Origin: a virus
Length of the DNA stretch: 33,060 nucleotides
Reading direction: 5' to 3' (one strand)
Virus record (IMG/VR): IMGVR_UViG_3300007725_000013
Coordinates: 1-33,060 of that record
Of the stretch, positions 21,555-29,962 are shown one piece after another. The position numbers were made by a program, and so were the translations under genes. A model generated the notes under the pieces. The model was given only the letters and a program-made list of their open reading frames with translations, did not search any database and was not told the DNA's origin. Position 1 is the stretch's first letter. Every line of letters begins with the position of its first letter.

Positions 21555-22016
21555 TTAGCTTTGCTGTGCCTTAATGGCTGCAATTACGTCCAATAGTGCT
21601 TGTTTAGTTGTAGAATCTATATTAGCTGCAGAAATTTCTGATTCAACATTATCTAAAGAATTATCAGCAGGTGCTTCAGACAGTGGACCAGCTTTTAAGG
21701 TAAATGTAATATTACCGTCTTCGCCCATCTCATATTCTGCATTATATACCGCTGCAATTTCTTCAATTGTTTCATCTTCAGCATCCATTTCGTTAATGTA
21801 TTTTTCCCAAACCCAACCTGCCTTGAGAATATCATCTGCTGTGGTGATTGTGCTGTAATGATGCTGATTAGCTGGGTCATCTTGATAAGCGAACTTATCA
21901 AATGACGCTTTGTTGATTGAATAATTGTTCCAATCGTGTCTTAGATACAACTTTTCAGGAAGATCATAATCAATTGTTTTTTCAACACCTTTATAAGTAT
22001 AAGTAATTTCCATCAT
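21555..22016 (-). CDS. Fibre partner protein 1 (small acidic), unknown
   Basis: 153 aa, acidic. N-terminal beta pattern ITYTYKGVEKTIDYDLPEKL, then YLRHDWNNYS, then DDPANQHHYSTITT, a segment DEDGN/EMGEDGNITFTLKAGP-type strand pair near 110-125, and a C-terminal helix TTKQALLDVIAAIKAQQS. Similar to partner 2 over its first 120 residues and to partner 3 at the C-terminus. Two adjacent ATG codons (22016 and 22013) both fit the AAAGGA site. It starts 8 bases after the stop of fibre 1. No known family recognised; gene order suggests a fibre chaperone or accessory subunit. Confidence 0.75.
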   Translation of the reverse strand: MMEITYTYKGVEKTIDYDLPEKLYLRHDWNNYSINKASFDKFAYQDDPANQHHYSTITTADDILKAGWVWEKYINEMDAEDETIEEIAAVYNAEYEMGEDGNITFTLKAGPLSEAPADNSLDNVESEISAANIDSTTKQALLDVIAAIKAQQS

Positions 22017-22024
22017 AATTTCCT

Positions 22025-23191
22025 TTATTTGTAGTTAACACAAACTTTACCAACGCGACCATGTGAACCATAATCTACACAACAACAACCCGTATTCACG
22101 GTACCCCAGCCACCCAGACCGAAGCATCCAGAATTGGTACATAGACATCCGCCACCACAATAGGCCCAACCTATAGTATTTCTGCAGAAAGAATGTGTAG
22201 AGTTTGGAAGTGGAGCTTGGTCATGGTGAATAGCGCAGTTCATACAACCACAGCTGCGAATTGTTCCAACCGCTGATGGAATTTTTGCACATTTAATAAA
22301 ATCATAACTGGAAGTGCTACAACCAAATCCGCTGAGACCGTTATTACGTATTGATTCTTCACCATGAACGTCATTACATATACCCATTGACATTGTACAA
22401 TAATTGCCCACACTACCAGACGATGTAGCAAAAAATTGACCAAACCTATTAGCTTTTGGATAGTTATAACCGTATTGAACTTCGCAATAACCGTATCCGC
22501 CACATGCCATTATACATGTATTATTGGAACCACAAACGTATGAATTACAACCGTGACAAGAATATGCACCGTTACATCCGCCACCTTGGCACGCTCCGCC
22601 ACCACATAGAGTAAATACATCACCCTCAGTAACGTTCATCCAAACGTAATTATATTCGCCGTTTGCGCCCATTGAACCAAAGCTACAGCAACCGTTCCTT
22701 CCACCACCACCATTACCGCCAGCTCCCCAAATTTGGAATTGGGCTTCAGTTACACCGGCAGGAACTGTCCAGCTGGTGCTGCCGCCACTGCTACCACAAT
22801 AGGTACCTGTTGCGCACCCCGCTTCAGCAGTACCAATAGATCCGTTCGATTGCATTAAATCTGTGCTGGGCGGAAGATAAAAACGCAATTCACTGCCGAA
22901 GGTGCCATTTAGCGTAATTTTATCATGACCAAATCTATTACTAAAATCGTCTGTATTAATATCTCCTAAAGCCAGCACTGCTGCATCTACTTGTGCTAAT
23001 GCAGTATCAATCTGTCCTTGAACACCTGCAACAGCATCGTCAATTGGACTAAAGTCGGGTTGAGCAAAGGTTAATTGGCCGTCGGGAGCGACTGCTAAGA
23101 AGTCGCCCTCAACTGGTACGTTACCTACTGGAGGCAACGATAACGTTGGCCCTCCAGATTTTTCTATTTGATCTACTACTATTTTAGACAT
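22025..23191 (-). CDS. Cysteine-rich tail fibre/adhesin 1
   Basis: 388 aa. N-terminus MSKIVVDQIEKSGGP, then GDFLAVAPDGQLTFAQPDFS, as in fibre 3. Receptor-type region from about residue 120: SWTVPAGVTEAQFQIWGAGG, a Gly-rich loop (NGGGGRNGCC), the core HGCNSYVCGSNNTCIMACGG shared exactly with fibre 2, and CGGGCLCTNSGC near the end; 29 cysteines in all. The end GRVGKVCVNYK matches fibre 2. Unlike the other two it has no late box of its own: it starts 15 bases after the 909-aa structural gene and is probably read with it. Likely a receptor-binding fibre or fibre tip. Confidence 0.83.
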   Translation of the reverse strand: MSKIVVDQIEKSGGPTLSLPPVGNVPVEGDFLAVAPDGQLTFAQPDFSPIDDAVAGVQGQIDTALAQVDAAVLALGDINTDDFSNRFGHDKITLNGTFGSELRFYLPPSTDLMQSNGSIGTAEAGCATGTYCGSSGGSTSWTVPAGVTEAQFQIWGAGGNGGGGRNGCCSFGSMGANGEYNYVWMNVTEGDVFTLCGGGACQGGGCNGAYSCHGCNSYVCGSNNTCIMACGGYGYCEVQYGYNYPKANRFGQFFATSSGSVGNYCTMSMGICNDVHGEESIRNNGLSGFGCSTSSYDFIKCAKIPSAVGTIRSCGCMNCAIHHDQAPLPNSTHSFCRNTIGWAYCGGGCLCTNSGCFGLGGWGTVNTGCCCVDYGSHGRVGKVCVNYK

Positions 23192-23206
23192 TTATTTTAT
23201 CCTTTA

Positions 23207-25936
23207 TTATTCTGTATCTGACCAAGTTCTTAATCCGTTATTACCAAGAACGTAATGAATTGCATCGGATGGTATTGTGTAAACAGTAGAACCTTGAATG
23301 GTTAGTAAATCTTTACTAAATGTCATTGCATTATTCACTGCAGTTTGATTACCTTCGATTTCGTTTCTAAATGTAAGATCGCGAACACCGTTTGCTACCC
23401 AATCTGAAACTTGGTTGTATTGGATTTCATCCATATGGTAGTATTTATTCTGAGAAGAAGAACCACCGTCAAGACCAGCAAGGTCGTTGTGGAGTGCTAC
23501 ACCAGAAGATACGAATTTCTCAAGGAATGGAGATTCAGCATTTTCGAACGAAGTACCACCACGTGTAAATGTCATTTTACCGACAAGTGTCGAGTAAGCT
23601 GCTAGCAAACCGGGCAATGGTGTTGGTAAAGCAGCAAGTTTAGCTTGTTCGTTGGTGTAATAATCTTGTCCATAAACAACATGACATGTGTTATCATGAA
23701 CCATATAGATCCAAGCTACACCGTAATATCCAATTGGAATATATTTAAGTGTATTAGTCGTTGTATTGTTGTATCTTAATGGATCAACACCGTCTTGTTT
23801 ATAGAAACGTAACCAGCCGTTTCTTTCAACATAACCTTCAACCTGCTTCCAACCTTCATCACCAATTACACCAGAATATTCATAGTGTTCGGTATTTTCG
23901 TCAACATCCGCGATGACGTTGATTACGCCGGTGTAACCGTTCGGCCATTCAGCATTCATACCAGCAACGTTACCAATAAATGCTACTGTTACATAGTTGT
24001 GAGCGGTTGTCTTATCACCAAAGAATCTCCATCTGTCACCAGCCGGGAAAGCTGCATCATAGCGATAAAACGCGTCGGTTGCCTGAAGCTGTAGAACAAC
24101 ATAGTCAATTCCATCAGAAAGGTTTCTAAAACCTGTTGGATGAGCAGTTGCTAAATCACTTAATGTAGGGAAACTATTAGTGATATGCTTTTTCGAATTA
24201 ATGTAATCGTCAACTTCAACCCATTGGCTAATGTGATTTGCTTCAAATGTTTCATGGTATACATTTATAGGACCATCGCCCATATCAATCGTAACATTAA
24301 TTTCACTGATTGTAGAATTTTCTTTAGATTCCATCCAAATAAATGTAACGTCTGAAGTAGCAGTGAAAGTGATAGAAATTTCGTTGTTGAAAACACCGAG
24401 ATCAGTTCCAGTATATACTGCGTCATGAATGCTATTACCCTGATATTCATCGCCAACTTTTAATGCAAAATCAGCAACAGAATTAACACTGCTAAACGTC
24501 ATTACATATTCGTTTCCTGGGACTGTATCAAAGAACGATTCAGCAATAGGGTATGATTCATGTTTAATGTCCCATGCGCCTGTGCCGCCGATAAGATCAA
24601 TTTGAACAAGTGATTGAACATCACCAACTGAACCTATCGTAACGGGTGTACCGTCGGCGGGTAAATCCCAAACAGCAGTATCAAAGGTAGTTGTAACGGT
24701 ATTTCCGTACGATGCTTCAACATACGTTAACTGTACATCTTCATTACTATCAGAACCTTCAAGCCTGATGTATTTTGGATTTCCATCAGTAGACGCTAGA
24801 TCCACAGATCCAGTTCCAGAATTCCATGTAATTGAGACACCGTTATCTGCTAAGTCTTGTACTGAAAAATGAGTCGTATAAACATCACCAATAATACTAT
24901 TAAGAATTTTAGGACCAAAATCTAATAATCCATTGCCAACGTCAATTGTTGGGCCAATAACGTTCCAACCTTTAATGAATCTGTAGTACTTATTATCTAC
25001 AGTTGATTGTAGCATCGCAAACTCTTCACCATCTAGACCAAGAGGATATGTTGTGTTGATTTCATCTATACTCAATGGTGTTTCGGTTGCACTGTGTCTG
25101 TACCATGCAAAGAATGTATCGCCGACTTCCATGTTAAATTCGCGTACTGTGAAACGGTTAATCATTTCCGCCCACATAACACCTTCAGTTACGTTAAATT
25201 TAAGAGTTCCGGCGATAGGTTCAATACCAAGACCTCGTGCACGAATTACTGGGAAGAATTCTTCACCAAATAACTGTAGACGTTTGTTAAAGTTCCAACC
25301 GTTAGTACCACATACACGAATTGTTATTTCGTTGTCCATTTTATAAACACGACCAAGGGTGAATGCGTGCAAGTTACCAGAACGTCTTGCTGGGAGATTT
25401 AACTCTGGGTGAGAATCTCTGAAGTCGTAATACGCTGGATCGTTTTCCCAGTCAGCTAGATAAAAGTTGGTGTTAGCATACACAATCGGTTTACCGTATG
25501 TACCATCACCATTATCAAATGTATGATCCCAAACTACGAAGATGTAGTTGTATGCGTTGTTAGTTAGTTCTAAGTTTGGTGTACCTTCGAATTCAGAATA
25601 GAATAATTTTCCGCCTTGAGCACCGTTAAGTGTCATAGGCTCACATTCACCAATTGGTACACCTTCTACAGAAGAAGCTTCCCTCTTCCACATCCCGCCA
25701 CCATTTGCTACACGTACGGTACCATCACCATTATCCTGAATGATACCGCCGAACAGACGAACAGCGGAGTTGATGTTTGCCCAATAGCGCTCTTTATCGA
25801 CGAGGTCATCTAAAAGAACAAATTTGTCGTCGGCAAAATCTTCGTGTTCGAAAAAACGATCATCACGAAAGTCAAATTCGTTTTCAATTAAGTCTTCTAA
25901 GTACGGTTTTGAACCGACATATATTTCTCTACCCAT
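23207..25936 (-). CDS. Large tail fibre/baseplate structural protein
   Basis: 909 aa, no signal peptide. The N-terminus MGREIYVGSKPYLEDLIENE and FADDKFVLLDDLVDKERYWA looks like an attachment domain. The body is beta-rich with several modules. A module with INTTYPLGLDGEEFAMLQST, KYYRFIKGW (about 289-325) is repeated in diverged form as LATAHPTGFRNLSDGIDYVV, FYRYD further on, and between them lies a carbohydrate-binding-like segment with paired beta strands (IYHE-type NVYHETFEANHISQWVEVDD). The ATG follows AGGGGAG; 16 bases separate it from the preceding structural gene. Position among fibre genes and late transcription suggest a long fibre or baseplate-periphery protein. Exact role unknown. 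Confidence 0.75.
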   Translation of the reverse strand: MGREIYVGSKPYLEDLIENEFDFRDDRFFEHEDFADDKFVLLDDLVDKERYWANINSAVRLFGGIIQDNGDGTVRVANGGGMWKREASSVEGVPIGECEPMTLNGAQGGKLFYSEFEGTPNLELTNNAYNYIFVVWDHTFDNGDGTYGKPIVYANTNFYLADWENDPAYYDFRDSHPELNLPARRSGNLHAFTLGRVYKMDNEITIRVCGTNGWNFNKRLQLFGEEFFPVIRARGLGIEPIAGTLKFNVTEGVMWAEMINRFTVREFNMEVGDTFFAWYRHSATETPLSIDEINTTYPLGLDGEEFAMLQSTVDNKYYRFIKGWNVIGPTIDVGNGLLDFGPKILNSIIGDVYTTHFSVQDLADNGVSITWNSGTGSVDLASTDGNPKYIRLEGSDSNEDVQLTYVEASYGNTVTTTFDTAVWDLPADGTPVTIGSVGDVQSLVQIDLIGGTGAWDIKHESYPIAESFFDTVPGNEYVMTFSSVNSVADFALKVGDEYQGNSIHDAVYTGTDLGVFNNEISITFTATSDVTFIWMESKENSTISEINVTIDMGDGPINVYHETFEANHISQWVEVDDYINSKKHITNSFPTLSDLATAHPTGFRNLSDGIDYVVLQLQATDAFYRYDAAFPAGDRWRFFGDKTTAHNYVTVAFIGNVAGMNAEWPNGYTGVINVIADVDENTEHYEYSGVIGDEGWKQVEGYVERNGWLRFYKQDGVDPLRYNNTTTNTLKYIPIGYYGVAWIYMVHDNTCHVVYGQDYYTNEQAKLAALPTPLPGLLAAYSTLVGKMTFTRGGTSFENAESPFLEKFVSSGVALHNDLAGLDGGSSSQNKYYHMDEIQYNQVSDWVANGVRDLTFRNEIEGNQTAVNNAMTFSKDLLTIQGSTVYTIPSDAIHYVLGNNGLRTWSDTE

Positions 25937-25952
25937 GATTTACTCCCCTTAA

Positions 25953-26768
25953 TTATGCGATTTCTTCAACGCCGAAAACAATCACGTTTAGCGAGTCAAG
26001 AGTATCTGACTTAACGTATAATGCGTCACCTGCACCTAAAACAATTGGACTTCTTTCTAATGTACCTTCCAATGGAATTGGAACGTTATAATCGATTGCA
26101 TCATATTTTGAAACATCGTCAGATGTCATCGCAGCAACGATTGAGGCGTTTCCGATTGAAACTGAAACGGTTGGTGTTACTAGGTAATCATCACCGGGTT
26201 CATCGACTTGAACTTCTTTAATTCCATATAGAAGTGTGCTTTGATCGATTGCAGCGCCTGTACCGTCACCGCCGGTGAAAGTAACATTATCTCCACTGCC
26301 AATAACATCCTGATAGCGGCCGCCATCATTAATTGTAAATCCAGTAATTACGCCATCAACGTCTACAGTATCTACTGTGATTTCAAGGTTAGTGTCACCG
26401 TTTTGCTTGTTAATTGCATCATCTGCTGAAAGTACATCGCCAACGTTGTAACCGATTGATCCATTCACTAAATCAAAGGATTTTACTTCCATAGATACGA
26501 CTGACGCTGAAGCCTGAACTGGTACATCGCCTGTAGCGTTTTCGATAGCCAGATTTGGCACAGTATTATAGTTATTGCCACCGTCAATAATGGTCAATGA
26601 GGCAACCTGAAGATCTGTTGCTTCTCTAATACTAATAGTAGTTCTGATTTCTTGAGCGACAGTATTGATATTAGCAATGTTCAATGTAGCAACCGCTCTG
26701 CGGTTTGCTGGACAAGTATATACCAATGTGTCAGCAGTAGAAGCGAGAACCTTTCCTAAAATGCTCAT
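25953..26768 (-). CDS. Beta-rich structural protein, probable tail/fibre component
   Basis: 271 aa. The start MSILGKVLASTADTLVYTCP, followed by ANRRAVATLNIANINTVAQE, is a pattern I associate with structural proteins near fibres in marine myoviruses. Residues about 55-200 contain repeated Y-x-V-x-x-x-x-V and INDGG/IDGGNNY turns (TIIDGGNNYNTVPNLAIENA, FTINDGGRYQDVIGSGDN, VDEPGDDYLVTPTVSVSIGN). These are three copies of one beta unit, as in repeat-built fibre shafts. The C-terminus returns to the N-terminal style (IVLGAGDALYVKSDTLDSLN). It has a late box upstream and starts the unit that continues through the 909-aa gene and fibre 1. Assignment as virion structural is moderate; the exact place is unknown. 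Confidence 0.7.
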   Translation of the reverse strand: MSILGKVLASTADTLVYTCPANRRAVATLNIANINTVAQEIRTTISIREATDLQVASLTIIDGGNNYNTVPNLAIENATGDVPVQASASVVSMEVKSFDLVNGSIGYNVGDVLSADDAINKQNGDTNLEITVDTVDVDGVITGFTINDGGRYQDVIGSGDNVTFTGGDGTGAAIDQSTLLYGIKEVQVDEPGDDYLVTPTVSVSIGNASIVAAMTSDDVSKYDAIDYNVPIPLEGTLERSPIVLGAGDALYVKSDTLDSLNVIVFGVEEIA

Positions 26769-26796
26769 TTTATTCTCCTGTTAATTATTTTAATTG

Positions 26797-26804
26797 TATT
26801 TATA
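26797..26804 (-). promoter_or_regulatory. T4-type late promoter box before the 271-aa structural gene
   Basis: TATAAATA on the - strand, 28 bases before the ATG, just after the stop of the 167-aa gene. It probably drives four genes down to partner 1. Confidence 0.75.
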
Positions 26805-26806
26805 TT

Positions 26807-27310
26807 CTATTTAAAGAGCGATGCGTAGAGCATTAGATTAAACTGCGAACCGTTCATTGCTTGTTGATTTGCAACCGCTGCCGCATCTGTTAATGCTGCT
26901 GAAGCACTATCGACACTGGCAGTTGCTGCTTCTGCACTCGCTGTTAAATTATCTGTTGCGTCCTGAACCGAACTTTCTGCTGCTGAAACATATCCATTAA
27001 TATTTGATTGTGCCGCAGATGCAGCCGTATTGATATTAACTGTTGCTGTATCAACGATCGATTGAATGTCACTATTAAAATCGCTTTCTATTGTCGACAA
27101 GTCTGTATTGATATTGGCAATTGCAGTGTTACCTGCTTGCTCAATTTCAGCAATTTTGTCATCGCCTGCTTCCATTACATCGTAAACAGTTGCGCGGCCA
27201 CCGATTTTCTCTAATGACGTACTTAAATAAGCCAATTCTTCAGGAGTTGCTGTAGTAAGATCCGTTTGAACCTTATTATAGACCGCCTGTACTGCTTCTT
27301 TTAATGCCAT
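26807..27310 (-). CDS. Ala-rich helical fibre-region protein
   Basis: 167 aa. After an N-terminal segment (MALKEAVQAVYNKVQTDLTT, EELAYLSTSLEKIGGRATVY) the protein is a long Ala/Ser/Asn-rich helix with repeated S-A-A-x-S-x-x-x-A patterns (ASAAQSNINGYVSAAESSVQ, ASAEAATASVDSASAALTDA), as in trimeric coiled-coil parts of tail fibres. It ends with a hydrophobic NGSQFNLMLYASLFK. It follows the 554-aa fibre gene by 24 bases in the same late unit, with GGAGAAA before the ATG. Probably a fibre linker or a baseplate-fibre connector; inferred from composition. Confidence 0.7.
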   Translation of the reverse strand: MALKEAVQAVYNKVQTDLTTATPEELAYLSTSLEKIGGRATVYDVMEAGDDKIAEIEQAGNTAIANINTDLSTIESDFNSDIQSIVDTATVNINTAASAAQSNINGYVSAAESSVQDATDNLTASAEAATASVDSASAALTDAAAVANQQAMNGSQFNLMLYASLFK

Positions 27311-27334
27311 TGTGGGTTTTCTCCTTTAAATTTT

Positions 27335-28999
27335 TTAAATCTTACCTAGTAGATTGAGGCCAAAAAAGTAATTCTTCTTCATTTTGGCAATATCATCTAA
27401 TGCTAATTGGAACTCTTCTCCGGTTACGTCACCACCAGAACCTGATGTTCCTGCATTGTCAAGAATTAACTGGAATGTTTCATCTTTACTGTAAACGTCC
27501 AAATTAGTTCTTGCTAATAACGTACTAGATAAGTCACTTAAGTTGTTCGAACTCTTTAAATTATCTACATTTGTATTATTTATATAAGCTTTTACCGCGA
27601 AGGAACTTGGAATGTCTGTAAAAGAAGCATTGTCGAGTGTTAAACTAGTATTAAGCTCATCATTTTGTACAACTTTATCAAGATCAATCGGTGAAGTTAC
27701 TGATAATTGTGAAACCTTAAACTGTTCATCATCAGTATATGCATTTGTGTTGTCATTACTTTCGTACGTTGTTTTAATTGTTTCTTTCGAAATAGCGTTC
27801 AGGTATATATCCTGATCCATAATTTTTTCGAAAGATGATGTACTTCCATTGCCGTCTGTGACAGCTGTTACTTTATAGATAGCCCATTTGGCGTCGCCAT
27901 CATCAACAACGAATACATTGTCGCCAACTGTTAAATCCGCTAGTGCGTCTTTAGCGGTATGATCATCTACAGTGAAACTACTTCCAAGATTAATCTCTGC
28001 GACTCTAATTAAACTTTCGACTTCAGATCTATTGTAAACATCTAGGTTAATGCGTGCTGTTGCAGCCGAAACCAAACTAGCTAAGTTGTCGTCTTTTCTT
28101 AATAAGTCATTATCTTGCACATCTTGCAATGAATCAACTTGTGCATGAATTTCGTTAATAGCACCGATTAGAGTAGGATTGTTAGTATCTAATGTGTTAT
28201 TGCCAATATTTGTTAATGTTTCTAAAGCAATAATACGATTTTCTTGGTCATCGGTTTGTGCGTGGATTTCATTAATAGCTGAAATGATGTCAGTGGCAGT
28301 AGTATCTAATGGAATTCCTAAACCAGATAATGTCTCAAGAACAGATGCTCTGTCTGTATTACTATCAATTTGCGTATGTAATTCGTTTATAGCGTGAGCT
28401 AAATCAACCGCGGCAGTGTCTAGTGTTGTACCCAGGCCAGTGAAAACTTCTACTGTATAAACTCTCGAGGTATTACTATCAATCTGAGTATGTAATTCGT
28501 TTATACTTCCAATCAAAGTTTGATCGGATGTATCTAAAGTATTATTGCCTATATCAGTTAAAATTTCTAATGCAATAATTCTCGCTGTACTATCATCGGC
28601 CTGTGTATGAAGTTCGTTAATTGCCGGAGCCAATGCAGTGGCGTTAGTATCTAATACGATTCCTTGGCCGGTGAACCCAATTAAACCATTTATTTCGTAA
28701 TGGTGTTCATCAATGTGTTGGTAATTTAAATCGATAGCTTCAACGACTGTCGTTGCACCATTACTAAACTCGGCATTTAAAAGACCAGAAGAAACTTCAA
28801 TATAATGTAATCTATCGTCAATGTTATTCGAATTAGCTTCGATCTCGTTAATAGCGACAACAAGATTATCATGCAACGTAGTTTCTAAATCGTTAAGTGA
28901 ACCAATTTGCGATTGAAGACCGTTATCGACTGATACTAGGTCAGCGAGATCTTGTATTAAATTCTCTATGGAACTTTGTTTTCTTAATATTTTAGCCAC
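27335..28999 (-). CDS. Repeat-built tail fibre protein
   Basis: 554 aa. N-terminal coiled-coil pattern (residues 1-70). Residues about 110-295 consist of five 37-39-residue repeats whose marks are (T/S)LDT near the middle and AINEIHAQ/INELHTQ at 127, 166, 205, 242 and 281; INEIEAN at 50 is a relic of the same unit. Each unit looks like a trimeric coiled-coil segment of a fibre shaft. Two copies of the common fibre motif NL..L...ATARINLDVYNRSE / NLSDLSSTLLARTNLDVYSK follow near 305-325 and 500-520, with a beta domain between (VGDNVFVVDDGDAKWAIYKV). A late box stands 22 bases upstream. Probably a tail fibre or collar fibre; the attachment site is unknown. Confidence 0.8.
   Translation of the reverse strand: MAKILRKQSSIENLIQDLADLVSVDNGLQSQIGSLNDLETTLHDNLVVAINEIEANSNNIDDRLHYIEVSSGLLNAEFSNGATTVVEAIDLNYQHIDEHHYEINGLIGFTGQGIVLDTNATALAPAINELHTQADDSTARIIALEILTDIGNNTLDTSDQTLIGSINELHTQIDSNTSRVYTVEVFTGLGTTLDTAAVDLAHAINELHTQIDSNTDRASVLETLSGLGIPLDTTATDIISAINEIHAQTDDQENRIIALETLTNIGNNTLDTNNPTLIGAINEIHAQVDSLQDVQDNDLLRKDDNLASLVSAATARINLDVYNRSEVESLIRVAEINLGSSFTVDDHTAKDALADLTVGDNVFVVDDGDAKWAIYKVTAVTDGNGSTSSFEKIMDQDIYLNAISKETIKTTYESNDNTNAYTDDEQFKVSQLSVTSPIDLDKVVQNDELNTSLTLDNASFTDIPSSFAVKAYINNTNVDNLKSSNNLSDLSSTLLARTNLDVYSKDETFQLILDNAGTSGSGGDVTGEEFQLALDDIAKMKKNYFFGLNLLGKI
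28115..28672. repeat. Five in-frame repeats of about 111-117 bases in the fibre gene
   Basis: DNA encoding the five INELHTQ-type units. Short stretches are nearly identical between copies, for example around the two copies encoding ELHTQIDSNT. The array is imperfect, in phase with the protein, and could change copy number by recombination. Confidence 0.8.
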
Positions 29000-29021
29000 T
29001 ATTAAACTCCGATTTTTTAAC

Positions 29022-29029
29022 TATTTATA
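29022..29029 (-). promoter_or_regulatory. T4-type late promoter box before the repeat fibre gene
   Basis: TATAAATA on the - strand, 22 bases before the ATG; it overlaps the stop codon of the 303-aa gene. Confidence 0.75.
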
Positions 29030-29936
29030 TCTTAATTGTTAAGTAAGATACTTTAGCGTATTTCCCATCAAGATAATCTGCACCATCAAAAACTAAGAAA
29101 TTACCATTCACTGAACACGTGTAATCTTCACAAACATTGGTTGAAGAATCGTCGAAAACCATTGCCATGTCATTTACTATTGTTCCAACTGGAATTCTTG
29201 GCAATGTCGCGTAATCGTTGTTGATTAATAATCTTGGCGAGGTATACATTTCAGTATAAAGAATTGACCAAATTTCGTCCAAAGCATCTTGAACGTTTGA
29301 TGACGAAACATTTGAGACTGTTCTATCATATTCAATTTGGCGCGACTTTTCAATTTGACCGTCAAAGTTAAGTACAATTGCACCATGCGTTTCGTTCACT
29401 GCCGCAATAACACCAACTTGCTGCTCTAAACCTGCTGTTGGTTTAACATTTGTAAATTCACCAGTAGGTCCCATGAATAAAATATCGCCTTTTTGGAACA
29501 TAGACGTATTAACAGGATGAGCATCGTCAAAGTTGTCATAAATACCACTAATAATGATAGTAGCTTGTTCTGTCGCTAATACATCTTCTTTAACTATACC
29601 CAGAGCCGTACCCTGGCCGTCATGTTTTTTAACAGACGCTTCGTTTGGATTCAAGTTATTATCTTGAATCATTACTATATCGCCACGTACTAAATCTTCG
29701 TCGGCAATAACATTATATTGAAGTGTGTTAGCGTGAATTAAGTTACTTGGACTCGTGAGTACTTTATTGAACATTTCGAAACGTTCATTTCCCCAAAGAC
29801 CAGTCATCATGTCCTTTAATGTTTCAACAGATACCCTATAAGAAGTATCATCTCGAGTCAATAACATATAATCATGATAAGACTCGGCATCTTGTGCTAA
29901 CAACTCTTCTAAATCGTGTATCGTTGCATATGCCAT
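29025..29936 (-). CDS. Tail/fibre structural protein
   Basis: 303 aa. Residues about 65-195 form a beta barrel-like region with VRGDIVMIQDNN, GQGTALGIVKEDVLATEQAT, FQKGDILFMGPTGEFTNVKP and QVGVIAAVNETHGAIVLNFD, a pattern frequent in phage capsid- or fibre-associated proteins that mediate attachment. IEYDRTVSNVSSSNVQDALD near 200-222 is the common tail-fibre motif (Y-D-x-T-x-S-x-x-x-x-x-N-V-Q-x-A-L-D-E). A C-terminal beta domain with two Cys (VCEDYTCSVNGNFLVFDGAD) follows. It begins 26 bases after the sheath-like gene, with AGGAGAA before the ATG. Probably a virion protein linked to fibres or neck; place uncertain. Confidence 0.75.
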   Translation of the reverse strand: MAYATIHDLEELLAQDAESYHDYMLLTRDDTSYRVSVETLKDMMTGLWGNERFEMFNKVLTSPSNLIHANTLQYNVIADEDLVRGDIVMIQDNNLNPNEASVKKHDGQGTALGIVKEDVLATEQATIIISGIYDNFDDAHPVNTSMFQKGDILFMGPTGEFTNVKPTAGLEQQVGVIAAVNETHGAIVLNFDGQIEKSRQIEYDRTVSNVSSSNVQDALDEIWSILYTEMYTSPRLLINNDYATLPRIPVGTIVNDMAMVFDDSSTNVCEDYTCSVNGNFLVFDGADYLDGKYAKVSYLTIKI

Positions 29937-29962
29937 TTTATTCTCCTAAAAACTTTTTAGTA

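Noticed and set aside
27577-27584. TATAAATA on the - strand inside the 554-aa fibre gene
   Set aside because: It lies within coding sequence, 267 bases before the next gene start, with no adjacent gene start; treated as chance, though a weak internal late start is possible.
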